Below are positions 1 to 8,567 of a stretch of 64,000 bases of DNA, piece after piece. The stretch's first letter is position 1. Every line of letters starts with the position of its first letter. Origin of the DNA: Clostridiales bacterium CHKCI006 (GTDB lineage Bacteria > Bacillota_I > Bacilli_A > Erysipelotrichales > Coprobacillaceae); assembly GCA_900018345.1 (NCBI GenBank), contig FCNA01000129.1:124001-188000 (forward strand), in the 5' to 3' direction. Below the pieces are notes generated by a model. The model had not been told where the DNA came from. It searched no databases and worked only from the letters and a program-made list of their open reading frames with translations. The translations under genes and the position numbers were made by a program.

Positions 1-1296
1 GGCAAAGCCCGTATGGGACTGGGTCTGCAAATAGAACAGCGCACTGGCTACATTGATCAGATCGGCCTGATCAAGCTGCTGAAGCTGCTGTTTATAATTT
101 TTATGCAGACCGCTGCCAATGGCATCATAAACTTCCTCAAGTACCACCTCTTCTTTATGCTTGAGAATATTTTTTAACGTTGGCAGATTCGCCTGTTCGA
201 TGTGCGTTCGATTGATCCTCTCGATATCTTTTAATAATGGCCGCTCGCGAGGTGTCACCAAACTATAGGCAATTCCTTTTCGACTGGCACGTCCGGTACG
301 GCCGATACGGTGGACGTATGCCTCTACGTCCTGAGGCAGATCATAGTTGATGACATGGCTGACATTTTCCACATCGATCCCTCTGGCCGCAACATCAGTT
401 GCCACTAAGAAAGTCAGCTGTCGCGATTTAAAACGGCGTAACGTCTCCAAACGCAGCTCCTGACTGAGGTCCCCATGCATTCCTTCGGCATGGTAGCCGC
501 TTTTGGACATGGCACTGACCAGTTCATCCACCCCTTTTTTCGTACGGCAGAAGATGATGACCGACTCCATCGGATTGGCATCGATCAGGCGGCAAAGCGC
601 CTCGTAGCGTTCATGCGGACGCACTTCAAAATAGTACTGCTCCACGGTACTGGCTGTCCGTGATTTTTGGGCGATCGTAATTTTCTGCATATCCGGACGC
701 ATATACCGTTCGGCGATCTTCATGATGGCTGGAGGCATCGTCGCCGAAAACAGCAGTGTCTGACGCTGTGGGTTCGTTTCCTCCAGAATGGCCTGGATAT
801 CCTCAGCAAAACCCATGTTCAGCATCTCATCGGCTTCATCTAAGATGGCGTAATTCACCTGACCAAGATCGAGCACCTGACGACGCATCAGATCTAAAAC
901 ACGCCCCGGTGTTCCGACCACAATATCTGCGTCGCTCTTGATCGCACGGATCTGCTTTTCAATACTGCTGCCGCCATAGACCACCGTACTTTTCAAAGAT
1001 GTAAAGCGGCCGATCTTTTCAAATTCCTCTTCTATCTGTAAAGCCAACTCACGTGTCGGGCTTAAAATAATCGCTTGTACCTGTCGCTGTTTATGTTCAA
1101 GACGGCTCAAGACCACACTGGCAAAAGCCAATGTTTTGCCTGTTCCGGTCTGGGCCTGACCAATCACATCTTTTCCTTCTAATAATACCGGAATGGCTGC
1201 CTGCTGGATGGGTGAAGGACGTTCAAAACCCAAAGCATAGATGGCATCCAGTACACGTTCGTTCAATCCTAATTCATCAAAGCTTTTCACTATCAT
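1..1296 (-). CDS. DEAD-box ATP-dependent RNA helicase (3' part cut by window edge)
   Basis: This is an RNA helicase that unwinds RNA duplexes, probably in ribosome assembly, mRNA decay or cold adaptation. About 432 codons are visible and the C-terminus runs off the left edge. The translated minus strand shows the Q-motif region (GFERPSPIQ), motif I AQTGTGKT, PTRELA, TPGR, DEAD, SAT and the C-terminal HRIGRTGR motif in the correct order, so both RecA-like domains are present. I chose the ATG at 1296 because it follows a GAGAGGGA ribosome site; an ATG four bases upstream runs into a stop after a few codons. A promoter lies at 1360-1388. The family is certain, but the subfamily (CshA, DeaD, and so on) cannot be fixed without the C-terminal tail. 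Confidence 0.95.
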   Translation of the reverse strand, partial: MIVKSFDELGLNERVLDAIYALGFERPSPIQQAAIPVLLEGKDVIGQAQTGTGKTLAFASVVLSRLEHKQRQVQAIILSPTRELALQIEEEFEKIGRFTSLKSTVVYGGSSIEKQIRAIKSDADIVVGTPGRVLDLMRRQVLDLGQVNYAILDEADEMLNMGFAEDIQAILEETNPQRQTLLFSATMPPAIMKIAERYMRPDMQKITIAQKSRTASTVEQYYFEVRPHERYEALCRLIDANPMESVIIFCRTKKGVDELVSAMSKSGYHAEGMHGDLSQELRLETLRRFKSRQLTFLVATDVAARGIDVENVSHVINYDLPQDVEAYVHRIGRTGRASRKGIAYSLVTPRERPLLKDIERINRTHIEQANLPTLKNILKHKEEVVLEEVYDAIGSGLHKNYKQQLQQLDQADLINVASALFYLQTQSHTGFA

Positions 1297-1359
1297 GCAT
1301 TCCCTCTCTTTCATTGTTCAACGTCTATTTTGGACATCAAAGCGCAAAAAAGCTTATCC

Positions 1360-1388
1360 ATTATAGCATAAATCATAACCATGGACAA
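1360..1388 (-). promoter_or_regulatory. Predicted vegetative promoter of the DEAD-box helicase gene
   Basis: Read on the minus strand, the -35 box is TTGTCC (1383-1388) and the -10 box is TATAAT (1360-1365). They are separated by 17 bases, with an extended-type TGC before the -10. The start codon lies about 55 bases after the predicted transcript start. Confidence 0.6.
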
Positions 1389-1389
1389 C

Positions 1390-1412
1390 AAAAAAGACTG
1401 GATTGACCAGTC
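1390..1412 (-). terminator. Intrinsic terminator after the hydroxyacid dehydrogenase gene
   Basis: On the minus strand, GACTGG, a five-base loop and CCAGTC are followed by a run of T. The hairpin begins right at the stop codon of the gene. Confidence 0.85.
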
Positions 1413-2800
1413 TACACCACACGATTGCGACTATTCCCTTCAATATAGCTTTCAATATTCAAAATGACTTCCTCAACACAGCGTTTTCGGCTTTCCACGC
1501 TCGCCCAGGCAATATGCGGTGTGATGATGAGACGCATCGAGTTACGGATACCTAACAACAGGTTATTTTTTTCCATCGGCTCATGTTCAAGCACATCCAA
1601 TCCTGCGCCGGCAATCTCATTATCAACCAGGGCTTTCGCCAAATCCTCTTCGACAATGATCCCGCCGCGTCCAACATTGATAAGGTAAGCGGACTTCTTC
1701 ATCTTCTTGAGCGCCTCGATATCAAACAAATGAAAAGTATTCTTATTTAAAGGCGCATGAATCGAGATGACATCCGACTGCTCCAGCAAGTCATCAAAGT
1801 CCACTCTTTCATAACGATCATCATCATGATTACCGCTGGTTGAGTAATAGATGACATGACAGCCAAAAGCCTCGGCAATACTGGCGACCCGCTTACCGAT
1901 GTCTCCCAGTCCGACAATGCCCCAGGTCTTTCCTTCGAGTTCGTTGAATTTTTTCTCAAAATGCGTAAAGCTGACATCCCGACTATAACGCCCGGATTTA
2001 ACATAATGATCATAATAAGGCAGTTTTTCATATAGATACAAGAGCAAGCTGAATGTATGCATGGCAACGCTGGCTGAGCTATAACCGCGGACATTGGATA
2101 CCATGATTCCAGCACGGGAGCAATAATCGATATCAATATTATCATAACCCGTCGCAAACAAGCAGATCAGCTTGAGCTTACGTGCTTCTGAGAGGACCGC
2201 TTCATTTAAGACCGTCTTATTGACAACAACGATCGACGCATCTTTGATCAGGATTGGAACCTCTTCAGGCTTCACTGTCTGATAGACCACAACATCTCCC
2301 AGCGCATCAAAAGGCGAAAGATCCATATCATCTCCGATAGAAGCGGTATCCATAACGACGATCCGCTCACGTTCGATTACCAGGTCCTCCATGATCTCTT
2401 CAATCGTCATATGACAGAACCACTCGCCAAGCCGATAAGGCTCATTGAGCATCATGACCTCGCTCTCGATAGCCGTCCCACACATCTTTTCATCATTCAA
2501 CTCAAAGGTCAGCCAGGAATTGACGAGTGCCAATCCCAGTGACTTACTGGTCATGGCCTCATCCTCTTTAATGGCCGCTTTGATTTCATCAATGTAATGA
2601 TAATTCTCGCGATGTGTCTTCTCAACACAGTCACGGAAACTGCGACTTTCTAAGATGTTATCCCGAAAGGCGTCATGAAAAATAAAGGGCAGGACATAAT
2701 TATACATATCCATTTCGACCGGACGACCGTATCCTAATGTAAAGTTATACAGCAATGCACTTCCTAATTTTTCATCTTTCATTTTATCAATAATCTTCAT
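1412..2800 (-). CDS. D-2-hydroxyacid dehydrogenase with an N-terminal ABC-3C middle-component-like domain
   Basis: The C-terminal two thirds (from about residue 147) is an NAD-dependent D-isomer 2-hydroxyacid dehydrogenase. It has the nucleotide-binding GLGDIGK, the catalytic Arg in INVGRGG, Glu in LDVLEHEP and His in TPHIAWAS. The substrate could be lactate, glycerate or a 2-keto acid and cannot be told from sequence. The first ~140 residues are not part of that family. They are helical, with patterns such as ALLYNFTLGYG, YVLPFIFHD and YRLGEWF, which recall the middle component of the three-component ABC (ABC-3C) systems; I recognised this by eye only. The fusion looks real: the ATG at 2800 has a strong AGAAGGAGGAAA ribosome site and no stop interrupts the frame. 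It follows the phosphoesterase gene by 18 bases and is probably co-transcribed with it. Confidence 0.85.
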   Translation of the reverse strand: MKIIDKMKDEKLGSALLYNFTLGYGRPVEMDMYNYVLPFIFHDAFRDNILESRSFRDCVEKTHRENYHYIDEIKAAIKEDEAMTSKSLGLALVNSWLTFELNDEKMCGTAIESEVMMLNEPYRLGEWFCHMTIEEIMEDLVIERERIVVMDTASIGDDMDLSPFDALGDVVVYQTVKPEEVPILIKDASIVVVNKTVLNEAVLSEARKLKLICLFATGYDNIDIDYCSRAGIMVSNVRGYSSASVAMHTFSLLLYLYEKLPYYDHYVKSGRYSRDVSFTHFEKKFNELEGKTWGIVGLGDIGKRVASIAEAFGCHVIYYSTSGNHDDDRYERVDFDDLLEQSDVISIHAPLNKNTFHLFDIEALKKMKKSAYLINVGRGGIIVEEDLAKALVDNEIAGAGLDVLEHEPMEKNNLLLGIRNSMRLIITPHIAWASVESRKRCVEEVILNIESYIEGNSRNRVV

Positions 2801-2818
2801 AGTTTCCTCCTTCTATCA

Positions 2819-4186
2819 TTAAAAAATACGTGTATAAATATGTTTAGGCTGTTTTTGGGCGACATCCTCATAGAAGAGCGTACAAGAAACAACACGACGC
2901 CTACGCACATCAAACTGGAGCAAATTATAGGAAATATAGGCATCCATGTCATCACGCACAACACCCGTACTCGAACCTGCTGCAATCACATAAATTCCAT
3001 CCCGATAAGTGAGTGACGGAATATGCTTATGCCCGTGCAGTACATAATGGACCTGCCTCTTTTTCATCCACTCCAACAAATCCTCACCATCGACCAAGGT
3101 CTTGGATTTTTCCACAACGCGTCCGACAATCGAGCGTTCGGTCCACTTCAGTTTTAAAAAATCCGCTTTATGCACCGGCAGTGGATGATGATGCACCAGT
3201 ACGATTGGCGTATAGTGATCCAGGTTCTCGACCGTTGTCAATTCCTCATCCACCTCATCGAGCTGTCTTTGTCCAACCATCCCACGCGCAAAATTGCCAT
3301 GCAGGCTGGAGTTCAGCTTGATCAGCAGAACCTGAATGTCATCGAGCTTCTTGACTGATTCCCCTAAAAGATATGCCACTACTTTAGACTTTTGAATTCG
3401 AAACATATTCAGGCCACTAACGATCACATCGTGGTTACCTAATATAAAATCGACATCAGCACTATAACGACTGCGCAGTTCATTAATAAAAGCGCTGGCC
3501 ATGTACATGTTCTTGCGACGAGGGCTATCCATCAGATCACCGGTGATCACAAATTTAAAGGCATAATTACTTTTAAGATGTCGTAATTCCTGATCCAGAC
3601 AGTGGTACAGCAGTTCCAATGTCTCTCGTCTGGATTTATCTCCCAGATGGACATCGCTAAGATGAATGATATAGGCAAAGTCATTCGTGCTCCGATTATC
3701 CTCAAGATACCCTTTCTTTTCAAGCATGTCATAAGCTGCCAGAATATCTTTTCGACATTCTACCCTTCGAAAATAAACCTGGCTGCCATTGGTTGCCATC
3801 AAGAGCGGCAGATCACTCAACTGATAGATCAAGGATTCAAACAGAGGATGCAGGGTATTGGTTTGAAAGATATTATTCTCATTTGGACAGTAAAGCGTGA
3901 AAAAATCTGGATAACATTGAATCAGGGAGCGCATGAAATAAGGCGAAGCCATCACCTGACTGACCCCTTTAGATTGACAGGAAGGAACAAGGACGATCTT
4001 CCAGGTTGCCTGCTGATAGCGCTCTTTAAGATTGGCCAGGATATGATCCAGATCAAAGGTTTCGAGCTGATAACGCTCCTTTAGAGCCTGAACCACATGG
4101 TAAAATTCACTTGTATTAGGATTTTGAAAACGGCCGTCAAAAAAACCAACCATCCAATTGAGATCATCAAAACTATACGTTGTCAC
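2819..4186 (-). CDS. Calcineurin-like metallophosphoesterase with unassigned N-terminal region
   Basis: From about residue 170 this is a binuclear metallophosphoesterase. Its metal-ligand motifs appear in order: DVHLGD, GDLMD, GNHD, HHHP and GHKH. The family hydrolyses phosphomonoesters, phosphodiesters or nucleotides; the substrate here is unknown. The first ~165 residues match nothing I recognise and may be a regulatory or partner-binding domain. No signal peptide or membrane segment is seen, so it is probably cytoplasmic. The start is a GTG at 4186 with only a weak purine-rich site before it, so the N-terminus is less certain; the next in-frame Met is residue 12. It precedes the dehydrogenase fusion by 18 bases, suggesting a two-gene operon. 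Confidence 0.85.
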   Translation of the reverse strand: MTTYSFDDLNWMVGFFDGRFQNPNTSEFYHVVQALKERYQLETFDLDHILANLKERYQQATWKIVLVPSCQSKGVSQVMASPYFMRSLIQCYPDFFTLYCPNENNIFQTNTLHPLFESLIYQLSDLPLLMATNGSQVYFRRVECRKDILAAYDMLEKKGYLEDNRSTNDFAYIIHLSDVHLGDKSRRETLELLYHCLDQELRHLKSNYAFKFVITGDLMDSPRRKNMYMASAFINELRSRYSADVDFILGNHDVIVSGLNMFRIQKSKVVAYLLGESVKKLDDIQVLLIKLNSSLHGNFARGMVGQRQLDEVDEELTTVENLDHYTPIVLVHHHPLPVHKADFLKLKWTERSIVGRVVEKSKTLVDGEDLLEWMKKRQVHYVLHGHKHIPSLTYRDGIYVIAAGSSTGVVRDDMDAYISYNLLQFDVRRRRVVSCTLFYEDVAQKQPKHIYTRIF

Positions 4187-4366
4187 AATATCACATTCTT
4201 TCTTCTGCCTGCTATTTCTATTCTAACACAAAATTTCAAACCAGCCTATCTGTTTCAATGATTTTCTGATAGCGAAAAAAGAATTTCAATCGTCCAAAAT
4301 AAACGAAAAAAGTTTTTTAAAGCATTTTTGCCATTGGAAAAGGATAATAGGATAAGGAGGAAAAAT

Positions 4367-4903
4367 ATGGACACCAAGATCATTGCACAACGTTTGAAAA
4401 CATGTCGCCTGCAAAAAGGTTATACCCTTTCGCAGGTTGCAACCTATCTGAACATCTCCAAGAGCCTTTTATCTAATTATGAGAATGCTCAAAATTACCC
4501 CGGCATCCGCAGTCTGATTGCCTTAGCCAATTTTTATCATGTCACAACCGACTATCTATTAGGTATCGAGTGTCTGACACTTCCTAAAAACTGCCAGTTC
4601 CTGCCGGTCTATGATCGTCATCATCACCTTTTAGAACAGCGCGTTGCCCAAACAGCTTATAAAGACAGCTTTTATTACAAAGAAGGTACATGTTATTATC
4701 TTATCGTCAGGATTCGGGCACTCCATGTGGGAAGACAGGTGCTCTTTTCCTATCAGCATTACTGGCAGCTAGGGACCATTGTTCATCATGCCAAGGATTT
4801 TTTTGTCCAGACTGATGATGTCAAAAAGACAGGATTACTTTCAGTTAAGCAATTAAAAGATGACCTTTTGGGAATCGTGAGTGAGACGACTCAGATCCTA
4901 TAA
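4367..4903 (+). CDS. XRE-family transcriptional regulator
   Basis: This is a 178-residue DNA-binding regulator. Residues 5-65 form a Cro/CI-type helix-turn-helix (LKTCRLQKGYTLSQVA, LNISKSLLSNYENAQNYP, TDYLLGIE). The C-terminal ~110 residues are beta-rich and loosely recall the S24/LexA-like sensor region of such regulators, but I see no Ser-Lys protease dyad. I placed the start at the ATG at 4367 because it follows AAGGAGG at 4354-4360; a TTG 39 bases upstream extends the frame but has no ribosome site. It is divergent from the metallophosphoesterase gene and could control that pair, but no operator is obvious in the intergenic region. Confidence 0.85.
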   Translation: MDTKIIAQRLKTCRLQKGYTLSQVATYLNISKSLLSNYENAQNYPGIRSLIALANFYHVTTDYLLGIECLTLPKNCQFLPVYDRHHHLLEQRVAQTAYKDSFYYKEGTCYYLIVRIRALHVGRQVLFSYQHYWQLGTIVHHAKDFFVQTDDVKKTGLLSVKQLKDDLLGIVSETTQIL

Positions 4904-4934
4904 GAAAGCTGGCACTATTCAATGATCTTTTTAC

Positions 4935-4963
4935 TTTTCAGACAAAGAATTTTCAATTATAAT
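4935..4963 (+). promoter_or_regulatory. Predicted promoter of the LCP-family gene
   Basis: TTTTCA (4935-4940), a 17-base spacer and TATAAT (4958-4963) lie about 30 bases upstream of the start codon. The -35 matches the consensus at four of six positions. Confidence 0.55.
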
Positions 4964-4994
4964 AGATAGAGAATCCACACGGCAGGAGGTTATT

Positions 4995-6494
4995 ATGAAA
5001 AAAATATATGGTGTCATCGCCCTGCTGATTTTGAATCTTGCCTGCTTTTTTTTCATCTTTCAGTTTTTCTATTTTGAGAATACCTCGTGGCTTATCAAAG
5101 GGATCGTCATGATCATTGTCTTAGTCATCGATTTTGGGATCTCACTAGGCAGTCTGAAGGTTTTAGGCAGACGCTATAGACGCAAGACCAACGTACGACA
5201 AATCAAACGCATTCAACGCAAAAAACTGGCAGTGAATATCGTTCTGACACTATTATGTGTCGTTCTATGTGTGGGAAACTATTATTATCTGGCTTTCAAT
5301 CGCACCATTGCCGTCATTACCAGCAATCTTGCAGAACCGGCCGTCATTCACTGTTATGCCTATGTCAAAAAAGACAGTTCATATCAAGATCTGGCAGATC
5401 CTGATCTGACGCTGGCCGGTATGGCCAAGGATGAACGTGCGGATATCTTTACCCTATACACAGAGGCAATCTCACAGGATTATCAGCGCACAAACAACGT
5501 CGATTACATGATCAGGACCATTGATAATACGAATGATCTTTATCAGCAGCTGATCAATGATAAAGTACAAGTCATTTTGATTGGAGATCAGGCACTCTCG
5601 ATTCTGAAATCTAATTACCCGCAATTTGAACAAAATCTACGCTGCATCGATTCACGCCAGATCAAAACGGCCGTTGACAGTGTTCCTGTCAATGTAGCCA
5701 AGGAGCCATTCACGGTTTTGATCATGGGTGTGGATGTACGTGAGTATGAAGGAGATATCTATACTAAAACACGTACAGATACGCTGATGCTGGCAACCTT
5801 CAACCCTCATACTATGCAGCTGTCCTTGATCTCCATTCCACGTGACAGCTATGTTCCTTTGACCTGCAAAGACAATGCCAAAGATAAGATTACGCATGCC
5901 GGTACGAGCGGAACCAGCTGTACAATTGAAACGGTAGAAAAACTTCTAGGAATCGAGATCAACTATTATGCCAAATTTAATTTTAATGCTCTTGTCGATC
6001 TGGTAGATGCCGTAGGCGGTGTCCAGGTCGATGTACAGTATAGTTTTACTGAACAGAACAGTCAGGACGTTCCTGATGCCATCTCTGTTCAGGCAGGTCT
6101 GCAGACCCTGGACGGAGAAGAAGCCTTGGCCTATGCCCGTCACCGCAAAACGCAAAATGATCATGTGCGCAATGCTGCACAGCAGCAGGTGCTTTCGGCC
6201 TTGCTCCAAAAGTTAGCGAGTCCTCAGATCATCACCCGCCTTGACGCTTTAATGGGCATCATGCAGAACAATATGACAACCAACCTCAACAAGAATGAGA
6301 TCTACAGCCTGGCTGGTCTGCTGCCGCAATTAAACAGCCTCAGCATTGACCAGTATGTGCTTGAAGGTGAGGATATCGAAACCTATGTTCCCCTCTACGA
6401 TCAAAATCTGTGGATCACACAGCTGAACGATGAATCCATTCAGCTAGCGAAAGCCAAAATTCATTCTATCATGACCGATCCGTCGACTGACTGA
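4995..6494 (+). CDS. LytR-CpsA-Psr (LCP) family cell-wall glycopolymer ligase
   Basis: LCP enzymes transfer undecaprenyl-linked teichoic acid or capsule polymers to peptidoglycan outside the membrane. This 499-residue protein has three predicted membrane segments in the first ~120 residues, an accessory region (about 105-230), then the LCP catalytic domain starting at FTVLIMGVD. The domain shows KTRTDTLMLA, SIPRDSYVP and AYARHRKTQNDHVRNAAQQQ, which contain the conserved Arg/Asp residues that bind the pyrophosphate. The extra membrane segments and accessory domain resemble the CpsA/Cps2A subgroup rather than short TagU-type proteins. The ATG follows AGGAGG. The gene is monocistronic, with its own promoter and a terminator overlapping its stop codon. 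Which polymer it attaches is unknown. Confidence 0.92.
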   Translation: MKKIYGVIALLILNLACFFFIFQFFYFENTSWLIKGIVMIIVLVIDFGISLGSLKVLGRRYRRKTNVRQIKRIQRKKLAVNIVLTLLCVVLCVGNYYYLAFNRTIAVITSNLAEPAVIHCYAYVKKDSSYQDLADPDLTLAGMAKDERADIFTLYTEAISQDYQRTNNVDYMIRTIDNTNDLYQQLINDKVQVILIGDQALSILKSNYPQFEQNLRCIDSRQIKTAVDSVPVNVAKEPFTVLIMGVDVREYEGDIYTKTRTDTLMLATFNPHTMQLSLISIPRDSYVPLTCKDNAKDKITHAGTSGTSCTIETVEKLLGIEINYYAKFNFNALVDLVDAVGGVQVDVQYSFTEQNSQDVPDAISVQAGLQTLDGEEALAYARHRKTQNDHVRNAAQQQVLSALLQKLASPQIITRLDALMGIMQNNMTTNLNKNEIYSLAGLLPQLNSLSIDQYVLEGEDIETYVPLYDQNLWITQLNDESIQLAKAKIHSIMTDPSTD

Positions 6495-6505
6495 TCGGTT
6501 TTTTT
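6474..6505 (+). terminator. Intrinsic terminator of the LCP gene
   Basis: ACCGATC (6474-6480) pairs with GATCGGT (6493-6499) and is followed by a T-run. The hairpin spans the TGA stop codon. Confidence 0.85.
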
Positions 6506-6509
6506 CCAC

Positions 6510-6531
6510 AAAAAAAGGGGAATCTTCCCCT
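6510..6531 (-). terminator. Intrinsic terminator of the asnS operon
   Basis: On the minus strand an AGGGGA/TCCCCT hairpin is followed by seven T. It overlaps the asnS stop codon. Confidence 0.85.
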
Positions 6532-7900
6532 AAAACTGAAGCTGACGCGGTGTTCGTGGATATGGGATCACATCACGAATATTCTTCACGCCGGTCAGAT
6601 ACATCAAAAAGCGTTCAAAACCTAACCCAAAGCCGGCATGCTGGACACCACCGAAGCGGCGCAGATCCAAATACCACTGGTAAGCCTCTAAATCCATCCC
6701 TAATGCTTCCATACGCTCTTTCAGGACATCATAGCGCTCTTCACGCTGGCTTCCGCCGACAAGTTCCCCGACACCGGGTACTAATAGATCACAGGCTGCC
6801 ACTGTCCTGCCATCAGCATTCTGGCGCATATAGAAAGCCTTGATATCTTTTGGGTAGTTGACAATGAAAACAGGTGCCTGATAGATCTTCTCACACAAAT
6901 AACGCTCATGTTCCGTCGCCAGATCCATCCCCCATTGCACTGGATAGGCAAATGTTTCCTTGCTTTCTAAAAGCTGCTGGATGGCTTCCGTATAATCCAA
7001 ACGTATAAATTCTGACTGATAGACCTTACGCAATTTTCCCAGCAAGCCGTTTTCGACATACTGATCTAAAAATTCCATCTCTGCCGGACAGTTGTCCAAA
7101 ATCGAGTCAATGCAGTATTTGATCATATCCTCAATCAGATCCATATCATCTTCCAGATCCGCAAAAGCAATTTCCGGTTCGATCATCCAGAATTCACTGG
7201 CATGGGTGGCGGTATTTGAGTTTTCCGCTCTGAAGGTCGGACCAAAGGTATACACATCACGAAAAGTCAGCGCAAAGGCTTCGACATGCAGTTGTCCTGA
7301 AACAGAGAGACTGGCTGGTTTTCCGAAAAATGGTTTGGGATCAGTCGTGCTCACACAAAAAGTCTCCCCGGCCCCTTCTGCATCCAGGCCAGTAATGATC
7401 GGTGTATGGATATAGACAAAGCCCTGATTCTGAAAGAACTCATGAATCGCCATAGCTAGACAAGAGCGCACTCGATAAACAGCCATAAAGAGATTTGCCC
7501 GTCCCCGTAAATGCGGGATCTCGCGCAAATATTCGACGGAATGTCTTTTCTTTTGCATAGGATAATCCGCATCACAGTGACTTTCGATGACGATCTCTCT
7601 GGCAACGATCTCAAAAGGCTGTTTGGCCTGGGGCGTTACCTTGAATTTTCCCATCACCTTGATTGCTGCGCCAGTCGTTATCTTTTTGACTTCAGCCAGG
7701 TTCACGAGATCTTCTTCATAGACGATCTGACAATTTTTAAAATACGTTCCATCATTCAGCGCCAAAAAGCCCACTTTTCCACTGTTGCGATGGGTCCGGA
7801 CCCAGCCTTCCAATTCAACATATTCTAAACCTTCGATTTCGAATTCTTCACCATTCAGAATCATCTCATATAATTCTCTGACTGTTTTAAATTCAAACAT
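6530..7900 (-). CDS. asnS: Asparaginyl-tRNA synthetase
   Basis: This enzyme charges tRNA-Asn with asparagine in the cytoplasm. The 456-residue length is normal for the family. The N-terminal OB-fold anticodon-binding domain (residues ~15-115, containing [19 protein letters not shown]) is followed by the class II catalytic core. Visible landmarks are the [13 protein letters not shown] region, motif 2 [15 protein letters not shown] and motif 3 [15 protein letters not shown]. The NTATH stretch distinguishes AsnRS from AspRS. The start follows TAGGAGAG. It is the last gene of the t6A/rex operon, 11 bases after rex, and ends in a terminator. Confidence 0.97.
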   Translation of the reverse strand: MFEFKTVRELYEMILNGEEFEIEGLEYVELEGWVRTHRNSGKVGFLALNDGTYFKNCQIVYEEDLVNLAEVKKITTGAAIKVMGKFKVTPQAKQPFEIVAREIVIESHCDADYPMQKKRHSVEYLREIPHLRGRANLFMAVYRVRSCLAMAIHEFFQNQGFVYIHTPIITGLDAEGAGETFCVSTTDPKPFFGKPASLSVSGQLHVEAFALTFRDVYTFGPTFRAENSNTATHASEFWMIEPEIAFADLEDDMDLIEDMIKYCIDSILDNCPAEMEFLDQYVENGLLGKLRKVYQSEFIRLDYTEAIQQLLESKETFAYPVQWGMDLATEHERYLCEKIYQAPVFIVNYPKDIKAFYMRQNADGRTVAACDLLVPGVGELVGGSQREERYDVLKERMEALGMDLEAYQWYLDLRRFGGVQHAGFGLGFERFLMYLTGVKNIRDVIPYPRTPRQLQF

Positions 7901-7911
7901 GGTCTTCTCTC

Positions 7912-8565
7912 CTAGTCCTTATTTTCATCATTGACATGCATCTTGATCACTAATTCCTGAATCGCTACAACAACATCTACGGTTTGAACCTCAACGCCTG
8001 GACGAACCGTAAAATGTTCATGGGTAAAATCTACGATGCCGCGAATTCCCAGATCCATCAACCGATCGACGGTCTCCTGAACATCCTCAGAAATCGCCAG
8101 GATCGCAATCGAACAGCCTTCAGGGAAACGATTTTCCAGTTCATCAATATTGTACATCTTGACACCATAGCGTTCCCCTTCCTTGTTCGGGTCTTTATCA
8201 AAACCGCAGACAATCTGACCTACGGTATAATGCCAGCGATTATACTTCAGGATGGCACTTCCCAGATTTCCTAACCCAATCAAAATGATCGGCTCATCTA
8301 AGCCAAGCCCTAGCACTTCATTAAAGATATCGATCAAATGCTTGACATCATACCCCTTGCCACGTCTGCCCAGATTCTCATCACTGGACAAGTAAGTAAA
8401 GTCGCGGCGAATGGTCGTATCCTGGATCCCCGTGGCTTCATAAAGCTCACTGGATAAAAATGTTTCCTTACCCTGATGCTGCATCTTACGCAGCGCCTTT
8501 AAGTAGATCGGATAACGGGCCATCGTTGCCTTGGATATTTTTACTTTCTTTTTTTCCTTTTCCAT
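7912..8565 (-). CDS. rex: Redox-sensing transcriptional repressor Rex
   Basis: Rex represses fermentation and respiration genes when the NADH/NAD+ ratio is low and releases DNA on binding NADH. The 217-residue protein has an N-terminal winged helix (residues ~8-80, with [17 protein letters not shown]) and a Rossmann domain with [11 protein letters not shown]; the C-terminal helix swaps between subunits. ATG 8565 follows GGAGGGAT and starts two bases after the tsaD stop. The gene sits in the tsaD operon, a recurring neighbourhood in Firmicutes. ackA in this window would be a natural type of target, but I did not find a full Rex operator. Confidence 0.95.
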   Translation of the reverse strand: MEKEKKKVKISKATMARYPIYLKALRKMQHQGKETFLSSELYEATGIQDTTIRRDFTYLSSDENLGRRGKGYDVKHLIDIFNEVLGLGLDEPIILIGLGNLGSAILKYNRWHYTVGQIVCGFDKDPNKEGERYGVKMYNIDELENRFPEGCSIAILAISEDVQETVDRLMDLGIRGIVDFTHEHFTVRPGVEVQTVDVVVAIQELVIKMHVNDENKD

Positions 8566-8567
8566 AT

